This document shows positions 17,561 to 26,977 of a DNA stretch of 64,000 bases, in pieces. Where the stretch lies: positions 1 through 64,000 of the forward strand of contig JADLGN010000054.1 of the NCBI GenBank assembly GCA_020849295.1, read 5' to 3'. The notes below the pieces were generated by a model. That model ran no database searches, was not told the origin of the DNA, and worked only from the letters and a program-made list of their open reading frames with translations. The position numbers and the translations under genes were made by a program. Source of the stretch: Bacteroidia bacterium (lineage in GTDB: Bacteria; Bacteroidota; Bacteroidia; NS11-12g; UBA9320). Numbering within the stretch: the stretch's first letter is position 1; each line of letters opens with the position of its first letter.

Positions 17561-18610
17561 ATGGAATATCACGAATTGTATATGCACCGATGTTTAAGAC
17601 TGGCACAGATTGCAAAAGGAAAAGTTTTTCCAAACCCGCTTGTAGGGGCTATTTTGCTATACAATGATAAAATCATAGGTGAAGGTTATCATCAAAAATA
17701 TGGGGAGTCACATGCCGAAGTTAATGCTATAAATTCTGTTAAAGATAAGAGTTTATTAAAAGATGCAATTTTGTATGTTAATCTTGAGCCTTGTTGTCAT
17801 TCAGGGAAAACTCCTCCATGCACCGATTTAATTATAAAATCAGGAATTAAAACAGTAGTTATTGGGAGTTTAGATATTAATCCGCTTGTAGGTGGAAAAG
17901 GTGTTACAACATTGAAAAATGCTGGAGTTAATGTAATTTTTCCGATTATAGATAAAGAATGTTTAACTCTAAATTATCAATACTTTCAACTTTATAAAAA
18001 CAAAAAAAAATATGTAAGATTTAAAATAAAATGGGCTGAAAGTCTTGATGGATTTATGGGAAAAAAGGAATATCAAAAGCCCGAAGACAGATTATTGTCA
18101 AATAAAATAACATATAGACTTGTTCATAAACTCAGAAGCGAATCAGATGGTATTCTTATTGGAACCAATACTGCTCTTATTGATAACCCAAGTCTTGATA
18201 CAAGATTTTGGTGTGGTTCATCTCCTACTCCAATATTAATAGATAAAACATTGAAAGTTCCTACTGATTTTAATATTTTTAAATCTGAACGTAAAGTAAT
18301 TGTATTTAATGAAGTGAAAAACGAAATTGTTGGAAATATTAATTATATTAAAATAGATTTCAGCAATAATGATAAGTATATTTGGAATGAAATAAATGAC
18401 AAACTTATTGAAAATTCAATTTTTTCTGTGTTGATAGAAGGAGGTAGTCATACCATACAATCTTTTATTAATTCAGGTTTACCATGCAAGTTGTATCATC
18501 TTATTACAAAAAAAATATGGCACAACGGAATTAAAGCTCCACGAATAAAAACTGATGCAAATGAACACTTTTATTTAGGTGACAATTTAGTAAAAATATA
18601 TGTAATGTAA
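17561..18610 (+). CDS. ribD: Bifunctional riboflavin deaminase/reductase RibD
   Basis: RibD carries out the second and third steps of riboflavin synthesis. In this 349-residue protein the N-terminal deaminase domain has 'SHAEVNAI' and the zinc site 'PCCHSGKTPPCTDLI'. The C-terminal reductase domain includes 'WAESLDGFMG', 'LVHKLRSESDGILIG' and 'VLIEGGSHTIQSF'. Its stop TAA shares one base with the ATG of the next gene (TAATG), so the two are translationally coupled. Other rib genes are not nearby. Confidence 0.96.
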   Translation: MEYHELYMHRCLRLAQIAKGKVFPNPLVGAILLYNDKIIGEGYHQKYGESHAEVNAINSVKDKSLLKDAILYVNLEPCCHSGKTPPCTDLIIKSGIKTVVIGSLDINPLVGGKGVTTLKNAGVNVIFPIIDKECLTLNYQYFQLYKNKKKYVRFKIKWAESLDGFMGKKEYQKPEDRLLSNKITYRLVHKLRSESDGILIGTNTALIDNPSLDTRFWCGSSPTPILIDKTLKVPTDFNIFKSERKVIVFNEVKNEIVGNINYIKIDFSNNDKYIWNEINDKLIENSIFSVLIEGGSHTIQSFINSGLPCKLYHLITKKIWHNGIKAPRIKTDANEHFYLGDNLVKIYVM

Positions 18611-19224
18611 TGTTGTTTTCAGATGAATACAAAACAATTTCTAACGAAGCAGAATCTAACATTGTAGAACAAAGTAGCAGATTTTTAGCTTTTGCATATA
18701 ATGTATCAAATGAAACACAAGTAAAGCAATATCTTATAAAATTAAAATCAAAGTTTCCTGATGCAACACACCATTGTTATGCATATATATTAAACCCTGA
18801 TAAATCATATATAAAAATAAATGATGATGGCGAACCTTCAGGTACAGCAGGCAGACCTATTCTGATTCAGATTAACAAGAGTAATCTTACAAATATTTTG
18901 TTAGTTGTTGTAAGATATTTTGGAGGAAAAAAACTTGGGATACCTGGATTAATTTCAGCCTACAGCAATGCAGCCATGCTTTGCCTGAGCAATGCAACCA
19001 TTATAAATAAAAAACTGATGGATTATTACCACATAAAAATACCGTCAGAAAAAAACTTTGAAATGTATAACTTAGTTAAAAAATATAATGCTAAAATAGT
19101 TGATTCTTCTTTAGGAGAAAAGGCTGAATTTACAATCTCTATAAGCAAAACATTAAGCAACAAGTTCATCGAAGAGTGTAATATTAATTATAAATTTGAA
19201 GTTAAATATTTAAAAACAGAATGA
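18610..19224 (+). CDS. YigZ/IMPACT family protein
   Basis: This 204-residue protein belongs to the widely conserved YigZ/IMPACT family. The signature region 'FPDATHHCYAYIL', 'DDGEPSGTAGRPIL', 'LLVVVRYFGGKKLGIPGLISAYSNAA' is complete. The biochemical role in bacteria is not settled; eukaryotic IMPACT regulates Gcn2. It starts one base inside the ribD stop and overlaps the next gene by 4 nt, so ribD, this gene and the protease probably form one transcript. Confidence 0.92.
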   Translation: MLFSDEYKTISNEAESNIVEQSSRFLAFAYNVSNETQVKQYLIKLKSKFPDATHHCYAYILNPDKSYIKINDDGEPSGTAGRPILIQINKSNLTNILLVVVRYFGGKKLGIPGLISAYSNAAMLCLSNATIINKKLMDYYHIKIPSEKNFEMYNLVKKYNAKIVDSSLGEKAEFTISISKTLSNKFIEECNINYKFEVKYLKTE

Positions 19225-20978
19225 AATTAAAATTTAAAATAATTTTTCTCTTATCAATCTTAGTACTCAATTTTGATTTATATTCATATAAAGAAAAAGA
19301 GAAAATTATTATTCCTTTAACAGAACAAATTTCTTATAAAAATTCAACGATAAAATTTATAAGTATTGACCAGACAACAGAATTTTTAAAAAGCTTTTTA
19401 AACTCAAAAATCAATGGTCAGGAATTAAAATTAATATCTCAAAAACAATCTCCTGTTGGAATGCATTTGAATTTTAAGCATTATTTGTATGGTATAGAAA
19501 TTTTTCAATCTTCTATTCAAGCAAATTTCAATCAACAAGGAATATTGTATTCAATAATATTTTCGCTTGCCAAGTTTGAAACAATAATTGATAAAAACAC
19601 AAATTATTCAAATAAAATATGGGTAAATACTGATGGTGGATTAAAATATGCTTACTTAAAATTTGAAACCAGAGGAAAAGAACCTGTTAAAAATCTTTAT
19701 GATTCAAAAAATAATCTTTTATTCACATACAATACAAGAAGATACAGCAATAATCCTGACAGTATGGTAACAGCAATGGTTTATTTACCAAACCCCATTG
19801 TAGCTGCCAATGTAAACTACGGAGGTGAATACAGAGACAACGGCGATGTCAATAATCAATCTCTACAAAATTCAAGGAACAAAGTACGATTACCCCTAAA
19901 ATTTGAAAATGGAAAATTTTATTTAACTAACGGATTAATTACAATCAAAAACTTGCACGACCCTTCGGTTTTGCCTGTAACCCCAACAGATACTTTTATA
20001 AATTATACACGCGACCAGTCTGGCTTTGAAGATATAAATGTATTTTATCATATAAATACAATGACTGAATATATTAAAAACAAAGGATTTGAGAATATGC
20101 TTGATTCTGCATATATAGACAGCCATGGTTCAAATGGCGACGACAATAGTTTTTGCGACCCTTCGCTATACCCTATCGAAATAGAATATGGCACAGGTAA
20201 TGTTGACGATGGAGAAGACGGTCAAGTAATAATACACGAATTTGGGCACATGCTTTCTGCAATTGCTACATCAACTGATGTAATTGGTGCCCAACGAAAT
20301 GCAATGGAAGAAGGACAAGCAGATTACCTCTGTATGTCTTATACAGGGTCTTATAGCTCAAATAAAAAAGGTTTAGTTTTCAGTTGGGATGGTCATAATG
20401 AATTTTGGGATGGATTTAGATGTAATACAAGTAAAACTTATGATGACCTTACAGGAATAAAAGACGACGACCGAGAAGTGTGGTCAACAGCATTAATGTG
20501 TATAAATGACAAACTTGGCAGAAATAAAAGTGACAGCATTATTCTTTCTTCCTTTTTTCAACAAGCACCCAATAGTACAATGCCTCAAATGGCAAAAACT
20601 ATCTTAAAAAATGACAGCATATTGTTTGGAGGTAAGCATGTTGCAGCAATCTGGCAATGTTTTACAGACCGTGGTATATTAGATACCGTTCCTTGGTATT
20701 TAATAAAAATTAATAAATTAAACCATGAAAATTTAATAAAAATAAACAATTCTTATGGGTTTTCTTGCAATTTATCTCCACTTAGAATTGAAATTAAATA
20801 TCCTGATATTTTCAAAAGCATAAACATTTCGGGTATTGATGGAAAAATTATAAAATCATATCAGTCGGATAAAGAAATTTATATCTTACCAGAAAATTTT
20901 ACAACAGGAATATACTTTATAAGTTTTAACTTAAAAAACGGAAATAGTTATAATAAATTTAAAGTAATTAAATTTTAG
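19221..20978 (+). CDS. Secreted gluzincin metalloprotease (M36/M4-like) with T9SS domain
   Basis: This is a 585-residue exported protein. A signal peptide is followed by a propeptide region resembling the FTP inhibitor domain ('LKLISQKQSPVGMHLNFKHY'). The catalytic site is 'HEFGH' with His339, Glu340 and His343; a third ligand Glu363 lies in 'MEEGQAD', exactly 24 residues after the first His, as in thermolysin-like enzymes. The C-terminal ~70 residues look like a T9SS sorting domain ('SGIDGKIIKSY', 'FTTGIYFISFNLKNG', final 'FKVIKF'). Family M36 (fungalysin-like) is likely, but I cannot exclude another gluzincin family. It overlaps the YigZ-family gene by 4 nt. Confidence 0.82.
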   Translation: MKLKFKIIFLLSILVLNFDLYSYKEKEKIIIPLTEQISYKNSTIKFISIDQTTEFLKSFLNSKINGQELKLISQKQSPVGMHLNFKHYLYGIEIFQSSIQANFNQQGILYSIIFSLAKFETIIDKNTNYSNKIWVNTDGGLKYAYLKFETRGKEPVKNLYDSKNNLLFTYNTRRYSNNPDSMVTAMVYLPNPIVAANVNYGGEYRDNGDVNNQSLQNSRNKVRLPLKFENGKFYLTNGLITIKNLHDPSVLPVTPTDTFINYTRDQSGFEDINVFYHINTMTEYIKNKGFENMLDSAYIDSHGSNGDDNSFCDPSLYPIEIEYGTGNVDDGEDGQVIIHEFGHMLSAIATSTDVIGAQRNAMEEGQADYLCMSYTGSYSSNKKGLVFSWDGHNEFWDGFRCNTSKTYDDLTGIKDDDREVWSTALMCINDKLGRNKSDSIILSSFFQQAPNSTMPQMAKTILKNDSILFGGKHVAAIWQCFTDRGILDTVPWYLIKINKLNHENLIKINNSYGFSCNLSPLRIEIKYPDIFKSINISGIDGKIIKSYQSDKEIYILPENFTTGIYFISFNLKNGNSYNKFKVIKF

Positions 20979-20980
20979 GA

Positions 20981-21412
20981 TTAAGCCAACCTTACTCTAG
21001 TATTTCTGCTTGTTTTAATTACCTCTTGTTTTTCGAAAATATTTACAGATTTTATTTCAAATAAAATATTATTTTGTAATTCTACATTTGCATTGTTTAC
21101 AATTTTTTTTATTCTGAAAATGTCTATAATCCACCAAATAAAACAACCACCTAAAGATAACCAGAACAAAAACTGCATTTGCCATTTACCAAGAAAAGCA
21201 TAGTGAGTAGTAGGGAAAAACAAAACACAAATAAATGCAAGCGAAAGTGATTTTTTACGACTTAAATACATTTCCTGAAACCTAAATTGATTTTCAGGGC
21301 AAATTTTGCCCAATTCGTATTTTACCTTCTGATTGAGACATTGAGTAAAAGCGGCATTCAGAATTAAATTATGGTTGCGTAATGTTACCAATATTACAAA
21401 TCTATGCCACAA
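20981..21412 (-). CDS. TM2-domain membrane protein
   Basis: This 143-residue protein has a central TM2-like hairpin. A soluble lead-in ('ICPENQFRFQEMYLSRKK') is followed by two hydrophobic segments separated by a short loop ('SLSLAFICVLFFPTTHYAF', 'WQMQFLFWLSLGGCFIWWI'), ending in 'DIFRI', as in TM2 proteins. The function is unknown. The track start is TTG and the N-terminal ~30 residues are poorly supported, so the real start may be downstream. It converges on the protease gene with a 2-nt gap. Confidence 0.65.
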   Translation of the reverse strand: MWHRFVILVTLRNHNLILNAAFTQCLNQKVKYELGKICPENQFRFQEMYLSRKKSLSLAFICVLFFPTTHYAFLGKWQMQFLFWLSLGGCFIWWIIDIFRIKKIVNNANVELQNNILFEIKSVNIFEKQEVIKTSRNTRVRLA

Positions 21413-21462
21413 TTATATGAACTGTGGATAAAATATGCAAATCTTTTTTTTATAAAAAATAA

Positions 21463-21813
21463 TTATTTTTCTGCAGGCTTTCTATTCATTTTATTAACTG
21501 CTTTTATCAGTATAAAAATACAAAAAGCAACTATAATAAAATTAATAGTTGATTGAACAAATGAACCATAGCCAATAACAGGAGCTCCGGCAGCTTTTGC
21601 CTCTTCTAATGTTTTGTAAACATTGCCATCAAGCGACAAGTTTAAATCGGTAAAATTAACACCCCCCAACAATTTTCCAATTGGAGGCATTAATACATCA
21701 TTTACAAGTGAATTGACAATTTTGCCAAATTCAGCACCGATAATAATACCAACTGCAAGATCTAAAACATTACCTTGCATTGCAAATTCTTTAAATTCCT
21801 TAATTATTCCCAT
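21463..21813 (-). CDS. mscL: Large-conductance mechanosensitive channel MscL
   Basis: MscL opens under membrane tension to release solutes during osmotic downshock. The 116-residue protein opens with 'IKEFKEFAMQGNVLDLAVGIIIGAEFGKIVNSLVNDVLMPPIG', the classic first helix and gate. A second hydrophobic helix 'TINFIIVAFCIFILIKAVNKM' follows, with a short basic tail. It is shorter than the E. coli protein mainly in the periplasmic loop and tail. It is divergent from terC. Confidence 0.97.
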   Translation of the reverse strand: MGIIKEFKEFAMQGNVLDLAVGIIIGAEFGKIVNSLVNDVLMPPIGKLLGGVNFTDLNLSLDGNVYKTLEEAKAAGAPVIGYGSFVQSTINFIIVAFCIFILIKAVNKMNRKPAEK

Positions 21814-21833
21814 TTTATTATTTTTTAAGTGAA

Positions 21834-21841
21834 CAAATATA
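21834..21841 (-). promoter_or_regulatory. -7 box for mscL
   Basis: The minus strand reads TATATTTG, a TAnnTTTG match, with its G 20 nt from the mscL ATG. Confidence 0.45.
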
Positions 21842-21862
21842 TTTAAAAAAACATAAAAACTA

Positions 21863-21895
21863 TTGCAATAAAAATGGACTAAGTTAATATTTTTG
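21863..21895 (+). promoter_or_regulatory. Bacteroidota-type promoter of terC
   Basis: TTG at 21863-21865 is followed after 22 nt by TATTTTTG at 21888-21895. This is close to the -33/-7 arrangement TTG-N19-21-TAnnTTTG. The terC ATG is 18 nt downstream of the box. Confidence 0.6.
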
Positions 21896-21913
21896 CACCA
21901 TTCTTAAACATAC

Positions 21914-22735
21914 ATGGAAGAATTTTTAAGTTTATTTCAGGGAACAGATGCTCGTGCTTCAATTTTATTACTTATCAATATAGTTTTAATTGAGAGTTTA
22001 TTATCAATTGACAATGCAGCAGTTCTTGCTTCTATGGTAATGGAACTACCCGAAAGACAACGCAAAAGTGCTTTGTTTTGGGGTATGGTTGGGGCAATTG
22101 GGTTTAGAATAATTTGTCTTTTTTTAGCCTCGTTTTTAATTAAAATTTGGTGGATTGAAGCAATTGGAGGCTTTTATCTAATGATTCTTTCTATAAATTA
22201 TTTCAGAAAAAAACATAGCCTAAACGAACATAATAAAAAAGAAAAACACAGCAAACTTTATAAAAAATTCACTAAATACATATCTCCTTTTTTAGTAACA
22301 GTTCTTTTAATTCAACTTATGGATTTAGCATTTTCAATTGATAACGTACTTGCCGTAGTAGCATTTACCAAAAATATGACTATGATTATTATTGGTGTTA
22401 CTATAGGAATAATTACTATGAGGTTTGTGGCTGTAAAGTTTGTAAAACTAATGACAAAATTTCCATTCCTTGAAGCATCTGCATATCTTATTATTGGTAT
22501 ATTAGGATTAAAACTATTTATTTCAATTGTTACACATAACTTTCCGGATTTTCCAATTTTGAAATTTATAGGTTCTGGAGGAAATGTAGAACCTCACCTG
22601 AAAGAACAGCTTGATATGATTTTTTCTCTTCTTACCATTCTAATTTTTTTATCACCCTTAATTACTTCTTATGCTTTCAACTATCCAAAAAATAATCGTA
22701 AAAAAAGAAAACCCAAGCATACTGAAATTGACTAA
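21914..22735 (+). CDS. TerC-family integral membrane protein
   Basis: This is a multi-pass membrane protein of 273 residues. Two TerC signatures with acidic membrane residues are present: 'ESLLSIDNAAVLASMV' in the first helix and 'DLAFSIDNVLAVVAF' in the middle, with 'MRFVAVKFVKLM' after it. TerC/Alx proteins are linked to metal (notably manganese) export and tellurite resistance in other bacteria; the substrate here is unknown. No other ter genes are nearby. The stop codon interlocks with that of the convergent glycosyltransferase gene (CTAA). Confidence 0.92.
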   Translation: MEEFLSLFQGTDARASILLLINIVLIESLLSIDNAAVLASMVMELPERQRKSALFWGMVGAIGFRIICLFLASFLIKIWWIEAIGGFYLMILSINYFRKKHSLNEHNKKEKHSKLYKKFTKYISPFLVTVLLIQLMDLAFSIDNVLAVVAFTKNMTMIIIGVTIGIITMRFVAVKFVKLMTKFPFLEASAYLIIGILGLKLFISIVTHNFPDFPILKFIGSGGNVEPHLKEQLDMIFSLLTILIFLSPLITSYAFNYPKNNRKKRKPKHTEID

Positions 22736-23712
22736 ATACTCATTGCACATTTTGCAATTTCATTTGTATCTTGAAGCATCATGCAATTGAAATGTTTTTG
22801 GGGACATTTATTATAACCGATTTTAGAACATGGTCGGCAGTTTAAATTTAAAACTTCAAAATTCTTATTAGCAACTTTGTATTTTCCATAATAAGGATAC
22901 ATCCCAAATGCGGTAACTGTATTACCCCATATAGCAATTATTTTTTTCTTAAATGCTGCTGCAATGTGCATCATTCCTGTATCGTGTGTTATTAATACTT
23001 TAGCCATATCAATAACTGCGGCGCTTTCACTTACACTTAACTTTCCTGCCAAATTTATAATTTTGTTTGTAAATTCGTTTTCTAACTTTTCAGCAATTTC
23101 AATGTCTTCATTTCCTCCAATTATCACTATTTTACTGTCAATTTTTGTAATAATTTCTATTATTTTTAATAAAGGTAGTTTTTTGGTATAATGCTGTCCT
23201 CCTATGGCAAAGCATACAAAATCATTCGCGGTTTTTTCTAATACAATTTTCTTAAATTCAGGTGTATTTTCAGGTAGAAAAAAATCTAACCCCTCGCCAT
23301 CATTTGTAACTCCAAGATATTTCACAGTTCTTAGATATCTGTCAACTATATGTATTTCAGGCAAAATATTTATTTTAAATTTAACTAATAAAAATTTCCT
23401 AAAATTCAACTTATTGAAAGAAACTACTTTAGAATTGCAAAAAATCTTAAATGCAAAAGTTCTTAAATTATTATGTAAATCAATAATCAATTCAAATTTT
23501 TGAGATTTTATTATATTAATAGTTTTAAAAAGTGACTCGTCAAGAGTCCATATTTTTGTTATATAAGGATTTGTTTGCAAAAAATTCTCATAGTTTTTTT
23601 TTGTTAAAAAATGAATTTCGACATCAGGTATTTGATTTTTCACACATCTAACAACCGGCGTTGTAAGAACAATATCGCCAATAGAACTAAATCTTATAAT
23701 TAATATTTTCAA
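22732..23712 (-). CDS. Family 9 glycosyltransferase (ADP-heptose transferase-like)
   Basis: This 326-residue protein has the GT9 fold. The N-terminus 'ILIIRFSSIGDIVLTTPVVRCV' and the C-terminal 'ITHDTGMMHIAAAFKKKIIAIWG' nucleotide-sugar site are typical of heptosyltransferases that build lipopolysaccharide core. Near the C-terminus four cysteines are close together ('NCRPCSKIGYNKCPQKHFNC'), which also occurs in relatives. The donor sugar is not certain. It stands alone, divergent from the LysM gene. Confidence 0.9.
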   Translation of the reverse strand: MKILIIRFSSIGDIVLTTPVVRCVKNQIPDVEIHFLTKKNYENFLQTNPYITKIWTLDESLFKTINIIKSQKFELIIDLHNNLRTFAFKIFCNSKVVSFNKLNFRKFLLVKFKINILPEIHIVDRYLRTVKYLGVTNDGEGLDFFLPENTPEFKKIVLEKTANDFVCFAIGGQHYTKKLPLLKIIEIITKIDSKIVIIGGNEDIEIAEKLENEFTNKIINLAGKLSVSESAAVIDMAKVLITHDTGMMHIAAAFKKKIIAIWGNTVTAFGMYPYYGKYKVANKNFEVLNLNCRPCSKIGYNKCPQKHFNCMMLQDTNEIAKCAMSI

Positions 23713-23828
23713 CTACAATACTTCTTTTAAATAAATCGTATAAAAAAATAAAAAACATGGCAAAATAAGTTTATTAATATTTAATCCTTACACAGATTTT
23801 AGTTTATTTTCGTATGTTTATTTTTTTT

Positions 23829-24947
23829 ATGAAACATAAAACAATATTTTTTTTTATAATTTACTTATTCGCTTTTTATTCAAGCATAGCTGCAGTTGAT
23901 GATTCCACAGGAGTAATTCTTAGAGAAAACAAAGTATTTATTTTACATAAAGTAGATGCCGGGCAAGGTCTTTTTGCTGTTGCAAGAAGATATAATGTGC
24001 ACTGGACTTCTGTTAGAGATGCAAATCCGGGGTCAGATAAAAGTATATCACCTGGAGAAATTTTATACGTTCCTACCGGTAAAACAGAAGCACAATTTTG
24101 GGGAAAGAAAAAGCCAATTTACTCAAAAAATTCTAATGAATATGTTAAGCCTAAAGAAATACAAAAAAATAATAATACAACTGACAAACATGATGATAAA
24201 CAAACTTCAAAAACATCTTTCACCATTTATTATACAGTAAAAAAAGGCGAAACTCTATATAGTATTGCAGAACAATTTAATACAACCGTTGAATTTTTAA
24301 TGCAGCTTAATAATCTTCAAACAGATAAGGTTAATGAAGGAATGGACATTCTTGTACCTAAACAAGATGAAAAACAAGATGCTACTGAAAAATCAAACAT
24401 AAAGGACTCAAATACAGAAGACGATGAGGGAAATAAACAAAAAGACAATGACGAAATTTTGATTGAGAAAAAAGAAGAGACAAAAAAAGTAGAGAAAGAA
24501 ATTGATAATATATCAAAAAAAATAGAAGATGAAAAACAAAAAAAATCTGACACAATTAAGGAAAGTAATAGTGAAGAAATCAAAAATTCAACAGAAGAAA
24601 ACAACATTAATGCAGATGTAAATACCCCTTGGAAATACACTTTAGAAATTACAAATTATCCTGAATATGATATTAAAAAAATAACTGAAACAGGTCAGGG
24701 AAAATTGACAGATGACAAAAGTATTGATCAAACTAAAGACTGGGTTATCCATCATAATGCACCTGAAAACACAGTAATATTAATTACAAATCCTGTAAAT
24801 AATAAAACTGTTTATGCTAAGGTTGTAAAAAACTTTAATCGGACTAATGATAATCAGGAAATAATTTTTTTAACCAAAAACACCTTAGATTTTCTAGAAA
24901 TAAAAAGTAAAGGAAAATTTAATATAAAGCTCAGCTTTGCAAAATAA
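23829..24947 (+). CDS. Two-LysM cell-wall protein with RlpA-like C-terminal domain
   Basis: I place the start at the second Met (ATG 23829, 'MKHKTIFFF'), because it gives a normal signal peptide ending near 'SSIAA'; the track starts five codons earlier. The mature protein has two LysM domains: 'HKVDAGQGLFAVARRYNV' near residue 45 and 'YTVKKGETLYSIAEQFNT' near 135. A long Lys/Glu-rich, probably unstructured linker follows (about 180-260). The last ~85 residues ('HHNAPENTVILITNPVNNKTVYAKVV') resemble a double-psi beta-barrel of the RlpA type. It should bind peptidoglycan in the periplasm. It overlaps the following O-antigen ligase-like gene by 11 nt. Confidence 0.88.
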   Translation: MKHKTIFFFIIYLFAFYSSIAAVDDSTGVILRENKVFILHKVDAGQGLFAVARRYNVHWTSVRDANPGSDKSISPGEILYVPTGKTEAQFWGKKKPIYSKNSNEYVKPKEIQKNNNTTDKHDDKQTSKTSFTIYYTVKKGETLYSIAEQFNTTVEFLMQLNNLQTDKVNEGMDILVPKQDEKQDATEKSNIKDSNTEDDEGNKQKDNDEILIEKKEETKKVEKEIDNISKKIEDEKQKKSDTIKESNSEEIKNSTEENNINADVNTPWKYTLEITNYPEYDIKKITETGQGKLTDDKSIDQTKDWVIHHNAPENTVILITNPVNNKTVYAKVVKNFNRTNDNQEIIFLTKNTLDFLEIKSKGKFNIKLSFAK

Positions 24948-26157
24948 CTCACATAATTTTAATATAAATTTATTAAAGGCTTTATTAATTATATTTGTAG
25001 CATCAATACCGTTTTCTCGTGCTGTATTAAGCATTTCGGGTTTATCAATTTTTGTTTTGTCATTACCATTAATTAATACTAAAAAGTTACAATTTGATAA
25101 AAGCTACTTATTACTTGTTTTTTTAATATTAGTATGTTTTGCTGATTATTTTAGAGCAGACAATATTGTACAATGGAAAAGTGAAATATTAATTAAATTG
25201 CCATTGATTTTGCTGCCAATCCCTATAATATTTGCACAAAACACGCTTGAAAGAACTTTTCTTAAATTCTTATTAATTACTTTTATTATTACTATTTTGG
25301 TATCTTCTTCAATTAGTGTTATAAATTATTTTTTAAATTTTGAAGAATTAAATAAATTAGTGTTGCAATCAAAAAATATTCCTATATCAGGCGGAATGCA
25401 CCATATAACTTTTTCAGTTTATTGTGCAATTGCAGTATTTATTTCAATTTTTATTGCTGTTGATTATAAAATAAAATGGATGTATTTGGCAGCAGGTATT
25501 AATCTGATTAACCTTCATATTCTTAGTGCCAGAACGGGTTTGGCAGGTTTTTACTTTGCTTCTTTTACTTTAGCTATAATATTGATTTTTAAAAACAAGC
25601 AATATTTAAAATTTGTTCTTCCGTCAATAATTTTATTAATTTTATTTCCGGTAATTGCTTTTTTTACAGTAAAATCATTTAAAAACAGAGCTATTAACAC
25701 TTTAGATGACATAAAAACTACAATTAATCAAACTGATGCCAACTATAAATCAATGGCAATGCGTGTTGAAGCTACAAAAATTGCATGGAAAATTTTTATA
25801 AAAAATCCAATTACAGGTGTTGGCACAGGCAATTTACGAAAACAAATGGATATTGAATATGAACTGCAAAATACTAATCTATTTTTAGAAAATAGAATTT
25901 TACCACATAATCAATTCATACTTGAAGCCGCAACTCGTGGCATTTTGGGACTTATACAATTTATTCTTTTCATTTTTTCGCCATTACTTATTGGAATAAA
26001 AAAATTGTCTTACCCATTTTTAACACTATGGGTTTTAATCATTTTTGGATTACTTTTTGAATGTTTTTTTGAAAGACAGCATGGAATTATTCTTGTCTCA
26101 TTTTTTTGGTTTTTATTACTAAACTATAATAAATTTTTAAATAACATTAAAGGTTGA
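24937..26157 (+). CDS. O-antigen ligase / polymerase family membrane protein
   Basis: This is an integral membrane protein of 406 residues with about eleven hydrophobic segments. The Wzy_C/WaaL-type signature is the large periplasmic loop with 'FIKNPITGVGTGNLRKQM' and 'LPHNQFILEAATRGILGL'. Such proteins join or polymerise surface glycans on lipid carriers; ligase versus polymerase cannot be told from sequence. The start is TTG inside the end of the LysM gene, as no ATG precedes the first helix. The nearby GT9 gene fits an envelope-glycan role. Confidence 0.85.
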   Translation: MQNNSHNFNINLLKALLIIFVASIPFSRAVLSISGLSIFVLSLPLINTKKLQFDKSYLLLVFLILVCFADYFRADNIVQWKSEILIKLPLILLPIPIIFAQNTLERTFLKFLLITFIITILVSSSISVINYFLNFEELNKLVLQSKNIPISGGMHHITFSVYCAIAVFISIFIAVDYKIKWMYLAAGINLINLHILSARTGLAGFYFASFTLAIILIFKNKQYLKFVLPSIILLILFPVIAFFTVKSFKNRAINTLDDIKTTINQTDANYKSMAMRVEATKIAWKIFIKNPITGVGTGNLRKQMDIEYELQNTNLFLENRILPHNQFILEAATRGILGLIQFILFIFSPLLIGIKKLSYPFLTLWVLIIFGLLFECFFERQHGIILVSFFWFLLLNYNKFLNNIKG

Positions 26158-26208
26158 TTTTCGTTATTAAATTTGAAACTTTTTTCTTACTTAAGAAATA
26201 AAGAACAT

Positions 26209-26216
26209 TAACTTTG
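26209..26216 (+). promoter_or_regulatory. -7 box upstream of barrel-like protein gene
   Basis: TAACTTTG matches TAnnTTTG and ends 11 nt before the ATG at 26228. Confidence 0.45.
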
Positions 26217-26227
26217 AAAAATATTAA

Positions 26228-26977
26228 ATGAAGAAATTTTATATATTAATATTCTTAATTTTTGTGGCAATTGCTCTAAATGCTCAAAAGAAAAACAATG
26301 ATTCGTCAAAAGAAAACAGTGAATTTTCAAAAAAGTTCTTTATGGCTGTAACCACATCAACCTATACAGATATACTCATTTCACCCTTAAAGTATTTTTA
26401 TGGTTTTACAGGAAATACTGATTTATTGGGCAATAAAATTTATGCAGATATACCCTACCAATCAATGCAGACTAATATTGTTACTTTAGGACTTGAGCCA
26501 AGATATAACTTTAAAGAAATAAATGATAATAATGCAATTTCTGTTTCAATACCATTTGGTTTTGGTATTGGTTCATCAATTTCGGCAGCAGGCGATGACC
26601 TTACAGTAAGAGGGGTTGAAGGATTTGGTTCTCTTCAATTTCCAATTATTATAAAATATAATACTGGAAATGGCTCTACTTACAACACACAAAAAGATTT
26701 TGGATTTAATATTGGTGGAGGAATTGAGTTTTCAAAAGTCGGTTTAATTAATTTGAATGGAGCTAAAAGTCCATACAATAACTTTTTTGTTTTACCTTGT
26801 TTTACAACCGGAATTACTATGATGAGAGGCTCAAGTCCTATGGAAATAAACTTTAAATACGCTTTTGGAAAGCTAATTACACAGTCAAAAGACACTCAAG
26901 GGATTTTGATGCCAGAAAATAGAAATACACGTGGACAAACATTGAAACTAACATTTGTATATTTATTAAATTATTAA
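26228..26977 (+). CDS. Probable outer-membrane beta-barrel protein
   Basis: This 249-residue protein of unknown function has a clear signal peptide ('ILIFLIFVAIALNAQ'). The mature part alternates hydrophobic and polar residues, is rich in Gly and aromatic residues, and ends 'LKLTFVYLLNY' with a terminal aromatic residue, which all suggest a small outer-membrane beta-barrel. I do not recognise a named family. Its stop codon interlocks with the convergent YdcF-like gene (shared TTAA). Confidence 0.7.
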   Translation: MKKFYILIFLIFVAIALNAQKKNNDSSKENSEFSKKFFMAVTTSTYTDILISPLKYFYGFTGNTDLLGNKIYADIPYQSMQTNIVTLGLEPRYNFKEINDNNAISVSIPFGFGIGSSISAAGDDLTVRGVEGFGSLQFPIIIKYNTGNGSTYNTQKDFGFNIGGGIEFSKVGLINLNGAKSPYNNFFVLPCFTTGITMMRGSSPMEINFKYAFGKLITQSKDTQGILMPENRNTRGQTLKLTFVYLLNY

